Assembly: GCA_964057225.1 (NCBI GenBank)
Contig: OZ059897.1
Coordinates: 20,770,001-20,834,000, forward strand
Origin: Auanema rhodensis
Lineage: Eukaryota; Nematoda; Chromadorea; Rhabditida; Rhabditidae
Length of the DNA stretch: 64,000 nucleotides
Reading direction: 5' to 3'
The position numbers and the translations under genes are program-made. Positions 50,545 through 61,425 of this stretch are shown here, in pieces. The notes beneath the pieces were generated by a model. The model saw only the letters and a program-made list of their open reading frames with translations. It did no database searches and had not been told where the DNA came from. Position 1 is the stretch's first letter. Every line of letters starts with the position of its first letter.

Positions 50545-53352
50545 TGCATTTTTAAGCTAGCGCAAATCTGATAACACAGATCGACGCAGCTTGAAAATCC
50601 GCATCGAATGCACTATACTACATTGAGAAAAGCTTAATACAAAAATTAGTTATGATCGTTTGAAAAATGATGCATTAGTGTATGTTGAGTTTCCATGTAC
50701 ACTCAACATTGCTTCCAAAAACATTTTGACAAAAATTTTTTCGAAAAATTTCAAAATAATTTAGCAAAAAGTAGATGTTTTTAGACTCCATTTTTCAAGG
50801 CAAAGACGATGGACAATGTTATTCAACGAAAAAATTATTTCTTCAGGGTGAAAATCGAGGATATAAGTGTGAACTTATATCAGTTGATATCTCGGTGCAT
50901 TTTTAAGCTAGCGCAAATCTGATAACACAGATCGACGCAGCTTGAAAATCCGCATCGAATGCACTATATTACATTGAGAAAAGCTTAATACAAAAATTAG
51001 TTATGATCGTTTGAAAAATGATGCATTAGTGTATGTTGAGTTTCCATGTACACTCAACATTGCTTCCAAAAACATTTTGACAAAAATTTTTTCGAAAAAT
51101 TTCAAAATAATTTAGCGAAAAATAGATGTTTTTAGATTCGATTTTTCAAGGCAAAGACGATGGACAATGTTATTCAACGAAAAAATTAATTCTTCAGGGT
51201 GAAAATCGAGGATATAAGTGTGAACTTATATCAGTTGATATCTCGGTGCATTTTTAAGCTAGCGCAAATCTGATAACACAGATCGACGCAGCTTAAAAAT
51301 CCGCATCGAATGCACTATACTACATTGAGAAAAGCTTAATACAAAAATTAGTTATGATCGTTTGAAAAATGATGCATTAGTGTATGTTGGGTTTCCATGT
51401 ACACTCAACATTGCTTCCAAAAACATTTTGACAAAAATTTTTTCGAAAAATTTCAAAATAATTTAGCAAAAAGTAGATGTTTTTAGATTCCATTTTTCAA
51501 GGCAAAGACGATGGACAATGTTATTCAACGAAAAAATTAATTCTTCAGGGTGAAAATCGAGGATATAAGTGTGAACTTATATCAGTTGATATCTCGGTGC
51601 ATTTTTAAGCTAGCGCAAATCTGATAACACAGATCGACGCAGCTTAAAAATCCGCATCGAATGCACTATACTACATTGAAAAACGCTTGATACAAAAATT
51701 AGTTATGATCGTTTGAAAAATGATGCATTAGTGTATGTTGAGTTTCCATGTACACTCAACATTGCTTCCAAAAACATTTTGACAAAAATTTTTTCGAAAA
51801 ATTTCAAAATAATTTAGCAAAAAGTAGATGTTTTTAGATTCCATTTTTCAAGGCAAAGACGATGGACAATGTTATTCAACGAAAAAATTAATTCTTCAGG
51901 GTGAAAATCGAGGATATAAGTGTGAACTTATATCAGTTGATATCTCGGTGCATTTTTAAGCTAGCGCAAATCTGATAACACAGATCGACGCAGCTTGAAA
52001 ATCCGCATCGAATGCACTATACTACATTGAGAAAAGCTTAATACAAAAATTAGTTATGATCGTTTGAAAAATGATGCATTAGTGTATGTTGAGTTTCCAT
52101 GTACACTCAACATTGCTTCCAAAAACATTTTGACAAAAATTTTTTCGAAAAATTTCAAAATAATTTAGCAAAAAGTAGATGTTTTTAGACTCCATTTTTC
52201 AAGGCAAAGACGATGGACAATGTTATTCAACGAAAAAATTATTTCTTCAGGGTGAAAATCGAGGATATAAGTGTGAACTTATATCAGTTGATATCTCGGT
52301 GCATTTTTAAGCTAGCGCAAATCTGATAACACAGATCGACGCAGCTTGAAAATCCGCATCGAATGCACTATATTACATTGAGAAAAGCTTAATACAAAAA
52401 TTAGTTATGATCGTTTGAAAAATGATGCATTAGTGTATGTTGAGTTTCCATGTACACTCAACATTGCTTCCAAAAACATTTTGACAAAAATTTTTTCGAA
52501 AAATTTCAAAATAATTTAGCGAAAAATAGATGTTTTTAGATTCGATTTTTCAAGGCAAAGACGATGGACAATGTTATTCAACGAAAAAATTAATTCTTCA
52601 GGGTGAAAATCGAGGATATAAGTGTGAACTTATATCAGTTGATATCTCGGTGCATTTTTAAGCTAGCGCAAATCTGATAACACAGATCGACGCAGCTTAA
52701 AAATCCGCATCGAATGCACTATACTACATTGAGAAAAGCTTAATACAAAAATTAGTTATGATCGTTTGAAAAATGATGCATTAGTGTATGTTGGGTTTCC
52801 ATGTACACTCAACATTGCTTCCAAAAACATTTTGACAAAAATTTTTTCGAAAAATTTCAAAATAATTTAGCAAAAAGTAGATGTTTTTAGATTCCATTTT
52901 TCAAGGCAAAGACGATGGACAATGTTATTCAACGAAAAAATTAATTCTTCAGGGTGAAAATCGAGGATATAAGTGTGAACTTATATCAGTTGATATCTCG
53001 GTGCATTTTTAAGCTAGCGCAAATCTGATAACACAGATCGACGCAGCTTAAAAATCCGCATCGAATGCACTATACTACATTGAAAAACGCTTGATACAAA
53101 AATTAGTTATGATCGTTTGAAAAATGATGCATTAGTGTATGTTGAGTTTCCATGTACACTCAACATTGCTTCCAAAAACATTTTGACAAAAATTTTTTCG
53201 AAAAATTTCAAAATAATTTAGCAAAAAGTAGATGTTTTTAGATTCCATTTTTCAAGGCAAAGACGATGGACAATGTTATTCAACGAAAAAATTATTTCTT
53301 CAGGGTGAAAATCGAGGATATAAGTGTGAACTTATATCAGTTGATATCTCGG
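50545..53352 (+). repeat. Two adjacent tetramers Kay-Taz-Agx-Eax (M145-M152)
   Basis: M145-148 and M149-152 are consecutive copies of the same 1,404-bp unit. The only difference I saw is 294T in M152 against 294A in M148. Since 294T normally marks the K slot, M152 and M128 may have received it by conversion or by exchange with a K monomer. Confidence 0.83.
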
Positions 53353-54549
53353 TGCATTTTTAAGCTAGCGCAAATCTGATAACACAGATCGACGCAGCTT
53401 AAAAATCCGCATCGAATGCACTATACTACATTGAAAAACGCTTAATACAAAAATTAGTTATGATCGTTTGAAAAATGATGCATTAGTGTATGTTGAGTTT
53501 CCATGTACACTCAACATTGCTTCCAAAAACATTTTGACAAAAATTTTTTCGAAAAATTTCAAAATAATTTAGCGAAAAATAGATGTTTTTAGATTCGATT
53601 TTTCAAGGCAAAGACGATGGACAATGTTATTCAACGAAAAAATTAATTCTTCAGGGTGAAAATCGAGGATATAAGTGTGAACTTATATCAGTTGATATCT
53701 CGGTGCATATTTAAGCTAGCGCAAATCTGATAACACAGATCGACGCAGCTTAAAAATCCGCATCGAATGCACTATACTACATTGAAAAACGCTTAATACA
53801 AAAATTAGTTATGATCGTTTGAAAAATGATGCATTAGTGTATGTTGAGTTTCCATGTACACTCAACATTGCTTCCAAAAACATTTTGACAAAAATTTTTT
53901 CGAAAAATTTCAAAATAATTTAGCGAAAAGTAGATGTTTTTAGATTCGATTTTTCAAGGCAAAGACGATGGACAATGTTATTCAACGAAAAAATTAATTC
54001 TTCAGGATGAAAATCGAGGATATAAGTGTGAACTTATATCAGTTGATATCTCGGTGCATTTTTAAGCTAGCGCAAATCTGATAACACAGATCGACGCAGC
54101 TTAAAAATCCGCATCGAATGCACTATACTACATTGAAAAACGCTTAATACAAAAATTAGTTATGATCGTTTGAAAAATGATGCATTAGTGTATGTTGAGT
54201 TTCCATGTACACTCAACATTGCTTCCAAAAACATTTTGACAAAAATTTTTTCGAAAAATTTCAAAATAATTTAGCAAAAAGTAGATGTTTTTAGATTCCA
54301 TTTTTCAAGGCAAAGACGATGGACAATGTTATTCAACGAAAAAATTAATTCTTCAGGGTGAAAATCGAGGATATAAGTGTGAACTTATATCAGTTGATAT
54401 CTCGGTGCATTTTTAAGCTAGCGCAAATCTGATAACACAGATCGACGCAGCTTAAAAATCCGCATCGAATGCACTATACTACATTGAAAAACGCTTGATA
54501 CAAAAATTAGTTATGATCGTTTGAAAAATGATGCATTAGTGTATGTTGA
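51117..54549 (+). repeat. Dispersed 3.4-kb block, copy 2
   Basis: From site 222 of M146 to site 144 of M156. It repeats the block at 42693-46125 with M154 matching M130 at 6A, 222G, 227G, 245G and 304A. The intervening monomers are themselves made of tetramers of the same classes, so the two blocks could have been joined by several exchanges rather than one 24-monomer duplication. Confidence 0.82.
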
Positions 54550-55809
54550 GTTTCCATGTACACTCAACATTGCTTCCAAAAACATTTTGACAAAAATTTT
54601 TTCGAAAAATTTCAAAATAATTTAGCAAAAAGTAGATGTTTTTAGATTCCATTTTTCAAGGCAAAGACGATGGACAATGTTATTCAACGAAAAAATTAAT
54701 TCTTCAGGGTGAAAATCGAGGATATAAGTGTGAACTTATATCAGTTGATATCTCGGTGCATTTTTAAGCTAGCGCAAATCTGATAACACAGATCGACGCA
54801 GCTTGAAAATCCGCATCGAATGCACTATACTACATTGAGAAAAGCTTAATACAAAAATTAGTTATGATCGTTTGAAAAATGATGCATTAGTGTATGTTGA
54901 GTTTCCATGTACACTCAACATTGCTTCCAAAAACATTTTGACAAAAATTTTTTCGAAAAATTTCAAAATAATTTAGCAAAAAGTAGATGTTTTTAGACTC
55001 CATTTTTCAAGGCAAAGACGATGGACAATGTTATTCAACGAAAAAATTATTTCTTCAGGGTGAAAATCGAGGATATAAGTGTGAACTTATATCAGTTGAT
55101 ATCTCGGTGCATTTTTAAGCTAGCGCAAATCTGATAACACAGATCGACGCAGCTTGAAAATCCGCATCGAATGCACTATATTACATTGAGAAAAGCTTAA
55201 TACAAAAATTAGTTATGATCGTTTGAAAAATGATGCATTAGTGTATGTTGAGTTTCCATGTACACTCAACATTGCTTCCAAAAACATTTTGACAAAAATT
55301 TTTTCGAAAAATTTCAAAATAATTTAGCGAAAAATAGATGTTTTTAGATTCGATTTTTCAAGGCAAAGACGATGGACAATGTTATTCAACGAAAAAATTA
55401 ATTCTTCAGGGTGAAAATCGAGGATATAAGTGTGAACTTATATCAGTTGATATCTCGGTGCATTTTTAAGCTAGCGCAAATCTGATAACACAGATCGACG
55501 CAGCTTAAAAATCCGCATCGAATGCACTATACTACATTGAGAAAAGCTTAATACAAAAATTAGTTATGATCGTTTGAAAAATGATGCATTAGTGTATGTT
55601 GGGTTTCCATGTACACTCAACATTGCTTCCAAAAACATTTTGACAAAAATTTTTTCGAAAAATTTCAAAATAATTTAGCGAAAAATAGATGTTTTTAGAT
55701 TCGATTTTTCAAGGCAAAGACGATGGACAATGTTATTCAACGAAAAAATTAATTCTTCAGGGTGAAAATCGAGGATATAAGTGTGAACTTATATCAGTTG
55801 ATATCTCGG

Positions 55810-58384
55810 TGCATTTTTAAGCTAGCGCAAATCTGATAACACAGATCGACGCAGCTTAAAAATCCGCATCGAATGCACTATACTACATTGAGAAAAGCTT
55901 AATACAAAAATTAGTTATGATCGTTTGAAAAATGATGCATTAGTGTATGTTGAGTTTCCATGTACACTCAACATTGCTTCCAAAAACATTTTGACAAAAA
56001 TTTTTTCGAAAAATTTCAAAATAATTTAGCAAAAAGTAGATGTTTTTAGACTCCATTTTTCAAGGCAAAGACGATGGACAATGTTATTCAACGAAAAAAT
56101 TAATTCTTCAGGGTGAAAATCGAGGATATAAGTGTGAACTTATATCAGTTGATATCTCGGTGCATTTTTAAGCTAGCGCAAATCTGATAACACAGATCGA
56201 CGCAGCTTAAAAATCCGCATCGAATGCACTATACTACATTGAAAAACGCTTAATACAAAAATTAGTTATGATCGTTTGAAAAATGATGCATTAGTGTATG
56301 TTGAGTTTCCATGTACACTCAACATTGCTTCCAAAAACATTTTGACAAAAATTTTTTCGAAAAATTTCAAAATAATTTAGCGAAAAATAGATGTTTTTAG
56401 ATTCGATTTTTCAAGGCAAAGACGATGGACAATGTTATTCAACGAAAAAATTAATTCTTCAGGGTGAAAATCGAGGATATAAGTGTGAACTTATATCAGT
56501 TGATATCTCGGTGCATTTTTAAGCTAGCGCAAATCTGATAACACAGATCGACGCAGCTTAAAAATCCGCATCGAATGCACTATACTACATTGAGAAAAGC
56601 TTAATACAAAAATTAGTTATGATCGTTTGAAAAATGATGCATTAGTGTATGTTGGGTTTCCATGTACACTCAACATTGCTTCCAAAAACATTTTGACAAA
56701 AATTTTTTCGAAAAATTTCAAAATAATTTAGCAAAAAGTAGATGTTTTTAGATTCCATTTTTCAAGGCAAAGACGATGGACAATGTTATTCAACGAAAAA
56801 ATTAATTCTTCAGGGTGAAAATCGAGGATATAAGTGTGAACTTATATCAGTTGATATCTCGGTGCATTTTTAAGCTAGCGCAAATCTGATAACACAGATC
56901 GACGCAGCTTAAAAATCCGCATCGAATGCACTATACTACATTGAAAAACGCTTGATACAAAAATTAGTTATGATCGTTTGAAAAATGATGCATTAGTGTA
57001 TGTTGAGTTTCCATGTACACTCAACATTGCTTCCAAAAACATTTTGACAAAAATTTTTTCGAAAAATTTCAAAATAATTTAGCAAAAAGTAGATGTTTTT
57101 AGATTCCATTTTTCAAGGCAAAGACGATGGACAATGTTATTCAACGAAAAAATTAATTCTTCAGGGTGAAAATCGAGGATATAAGTGTGAACTTATATCA
57201 GTTGATATCTCGGTGCATTTTTAAGCTAGCGCAAATCTGATAACACAGATCGACGCAGCTTGAAAATCCGCATCGAATGCACTATACTACATTGAGAAAA
57301 GCTTAATACAAAAATTAGTTATGATCGTTTGAAAAATGATGCATTAGTGTATGTTGAGTTTCCATGTACACTCAACATTGCTTCCAAAAACATTTTGACA
57401 AAAATTTTTTCGAAAAATTTCAAAATAATTTAGCAAAAAGTAGATGTTTTTAGACTCCATTTTTCAAGGCAAAGACGATGGACAATGTTATTTAACGAAA
57501 AAATTATTTCTTCAGGGTGAAAATCGAGGATATAAGTGTGAACTTATATCAGTTGATATCTCGGTGCATTTTTAAGCTAGCGCAAATCTGATAACACAGA
57601 TCGACGCAGCTTAAAAATCCGCATCGAATGCACTATACTACATTGAAAAACGCTTAATACAAAAATTAGTTATGATCGTTTGAAAAATGATGCATTAGTG
57701 TATGTTGAGTTTCCATGTACACTCAACATTGCTTCCAAAAACATTTTGACAAAAATTTTTTCGAAAAATTTCAAAATAATTTAGCGAAAAATAGATGTTT
57801 TTAGATTCGATTTTTCAAGGCAAAGACGATGGACAATGTTATTCAACGAAAAAATTAATTCTTCAGGGTGAAAATCGAGGATATAAGTGTGAACTTATAT
57901 CAGTTGATATCTCGGTGCATTTTTAAGCTAGCGCAAATCTGATAACACAGATCGACGCAGCTTAAAAATCCGCATCGAATGCACTATACTACATTGAAAA
58001 ACGCTTAATACAAAAATTAGTTATGATCGTTTGAAAAATGATGCATTAGTGTATGTTGAGTTTCCATGTACACTCAACATTGCTTCCAAAAACATTTTGA
58101 CAAAAATTTTTTCGAAAAATTTCAAAATAATTTACCAAAAAGTAGATGTTTTTAGATTCCATTTTTCAAGGCAAAGACGATAGACAATGTTATTCAACGA
58201 AAAAGTTAATTCTTCAGGGTGAAAATCGAGGATATAAGTGTGAACTTATATCAGTTGATATCTCGGTGCATTTTTAAGCTAGCGCAAATCTGATAACACA
58301 GATCGACGCAGCTTAAAAATCCGCATCGAATGCACTATACTACATTGAGAAAAGCTTAATACAAAAATTAGTTATGATCGTTTG
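55810..58384 (+). repeat. 16-monomer repeat, copy 1 (M160 to part of M167)
   Basis: This stretch recurs at 61426-64000, offset 5,616 bp: hexamer, then the v monomer M166, then the start of an A monomer. The upstream neighbour M159 is an Agz chimera whose 3' block matches M175, so the left exchange point lies within M159/M175 between sites 145 and 221. The one difference I saw is 211G in M177. Confidence 0.8.
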
Positions 58385-61300
58385 AAAAATGATGCATTAG
58401 TGTATGTTGAGTTTCCATGTACACTCAACATTGCTTCCAAAAACATTTTGACAAAAATTTTTTCGAAAAATTTCAAAATAATTTAGCAAAAAGTAGATGT
58501 TTTTAGATTCCATTTTTCAAGGCAAAGACGATGGACAATGTTATTCAACGAAAAAATTAATTCTTCAGGGTGAAAATCGAGGATATAAGTGTGAACTTAT
58601 ATCAGTTGATATCTCGGTGCATTTTTAAGCTAGCGCAAATCTGATAACACAGATCGACGCAGCTTGAAAATCCGCATCGAATGCACTATATTACATTGAG
58701 AAAAGCTTAATACAAAAATTAGTTATGATCGTTTGAAAAATGATGCATTAGTGTATGTTGAGTTTCCATGTACACTCAACATTGCTTCCAAAAACATTTT
58801 GACAAAAATTTTTTCGAAAAATTTCAAAATAATTTAGCAAAAAGTAGATGTTTTTAGACTCCATTTTTCAAGGCAAAGACGATGGACAATGTTATTCAAC
58901 GAAAAAATTAATTCTTCAGGGTGAAAATCGAGGATATAAGTGTGAACTTATATCAGTTGATATCTCGGTGCATTTTTAAGCTAGCGCAAATCTGATAACA
59001 CAGATCGACGCAGCTTAAAAATCCGCATCGAATGCACTATACTACATTGAAAAACGCTTAATACAAAAATTAGTTATGATCGTTTGAAAAATGATGCATT
59101 AGTGTATGTTGAGTTTCCATGTACACTCAACATTGCTTCCAAAAACATTTTGACAAAAATTTTTTCGAAAAATTTCAAAATAATTTAGCGAAAAATAGAT
59201 GTTTTTAGATTCGATTTTTCAAGGCAAAGACGATGGACAATGTTATTCAACGAAAAAATTAATTCTTCAGGGTGAAAATCGAGGATATAAGTGTGAACTT
59301 ATATCAGTTGATATCTCGGTGCATTTTTAAGCTAGCGCAAATCTGATAACACAGATCGACGCAGCTTAAAAATCCGCATCGAATGCACTATACTACATTG
59401 AGAAAAGCTTAATACAAAAATTAGTTATGATCGTTTGAAAAATGATGCATTAGTGTATGTTGAGTTTCCATGTACACTCAACATTGCTTCCAAAAACATT
59501 TTGACAAAAATTTTTTCGAAAAATTTCAAAATAATTTAGCAAAAAGTAGATGTTTTTAGACTCCATTTTTCAAGGCAAAGACGATGGACAATGTTATTCA
59601 ACGAAAAAATTAATTCTTCAGGGTGAAAATCGAGGATATAAGTGTGAACTTATATCAGTTGATATCTCGGTGCATTTTTAAGCTAGCGCAAATCTGATAA
59701 CACAGATCGACGCAGCTTAAAAATCCGCATCGAATGCACTATACTACATTGAAAAACGCTTAATACAAAAATTAGTTATGATCGTTTGAAAAATGATGCA
59801 TTAGTGTATGTTGAGTTTCCATGTACACTCAACATTGCTTCCAAAAACATTTTGACAAAAATTTTTTCGAAAAATTTCAAAATAATTTAGCGAAAAATAG
59901 ATGTTTTTAGATTCGATTTTTCAAGGCAAAGACGATGGACAATGTTATTCAACGAAAAAATTAATTCTTCAGGGTGAAAATCGAGGATATAAGTGTGAAC
60001 TTATATCAGTTGATATCTCGGTGCATTTTTAAGCTAGCGCAAATCTGATAACACAGATCGACGCAGCTTAAAAATCCGCATCGAATGCACTATACTACAT
60101 TGAGAAAAGCTTAATACAAAAATTAGTTATGATCGTTTGAAAAATGATGCATTAGTGTATGTTGGGTTTCCATGTACACTCAACATTGCTTCCAAAAACA
60201 TTTTGACAAAAATTTTTTCGAAAAATTTCAAAATAATTTAGCAAAAAGTAGATGTTTTTAGATTCCATTTTTCAAGGCAAAGACGATGGACAATGTTATT
60301 CAACGAAAAAATTAATTCTTCAGGGTGAAAATCGAGGATATAAGTGTGAACTTATATCAGTTGATATCTCGGTGCATTTTTAAGCTAGCGCAAATCTGAT
60401 AACACAGATCGACGCAGCTTAAAAATCCGCATCGAATGCACTATACTACATTGAAAAACGCTTGATACAAAAATTAGTTATGATCGTTTGAAAAATGATG
60501 CATTAGTGTATGTTGAGTTTCCATGTACACTCAACATTGCTTCCAAAAACATTTTGACAAAAATTTTTTCGAAAAATTTCAAAATAATTTAGCAAAAAGT
60601 AGATGTTTTTAGATTCCATTTTTCAAGGCAAAGACGATGGACAATGTTATTCAACGAAAAAATTAATTCTTCAGGGTGAAAATCGAGGATATAAGTGTGA
60701 ACTTATATCAGTTGATATCTCGGTGCATTTTTAAGCTAGCGCAAATCTGATAACACAGATCGACGCAGCTTGAAAATCCGCATCGAATGCACTATACTAC
60801 ATTGAGAAAAGCTTAATACAAAAATTAGTTATGATCGTTTGAAAAATGATGCATTAGTGTATGTTGAGTTTCCATGTACACTCAACATTGCTTCCAAAAA
60901 CATTTTGACAAAAATTTTTTCGAAAAATTTCAAAATAATTTAGCAAAAAGTAGATGTTTTTAGACTCCATTTTTCAAGGCAAAGACGATGGACAATGTTA
61001 TTTAACGAAAAAATTATTTCTTCAGGGTGAAAATCGAGGATATAAGTGTGAACTTATATCAGTTGATATCTCGGTGCATTTTTAAGCTAGCGCAAATCTG
61101 ATAACACAGATCGACGCAGCTTAAAAATCCGCATCGAATGCACTATACTACATTGAAAAACGCTTAATACAAAAATTAGTTATGATCGTTTGAAAAATGA
61201 TGCATTAGTGTATGTTGAGTTTCCATGTACACTCAACATTGCTTCCAAAAACATTTTGACAAAAATTTTTTCGAAAAATTTCAAAATAATTTAGCGAAAA

Positions 61301-61425
61301 ATAGATGTTTTTAGATTCGATTTTTCAAGGCAAAGACGATGGACAATGTTATTCAACGAAAAAATTAATTCTTCAGGGTGAAAATCGAGGATATAAGTGT
61401 GAACTTATATCAGTTGATATCTCGG

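Larger units (their letters stand above)
42472..55458 (+). repeat. Monomers 122-158: tetrameric higher-order repeat domain
   Basis: Order: Agz, Agx, Eax, Kay, Taz, Agx, Eax (210G 294T), Baz, Baw (6A), Bax, Eaw, Eaz, Agz, Agx, Eax, Agz, Agz, Agx, Eax, Kay, Agx, Eax, Eax, Kay, Taz, Agx, Eax, Kay, Taz, Agx, Eax (294T), Baz, Baw (6A), Bax, Eax, Kay, Taz. The basic unit is Agx, Eax, Kay (294T), Taz, 1,404 bp. The K class (49G with 74C) carries 294T throughout. M137 has a private 240A. Confidence 0.83.
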
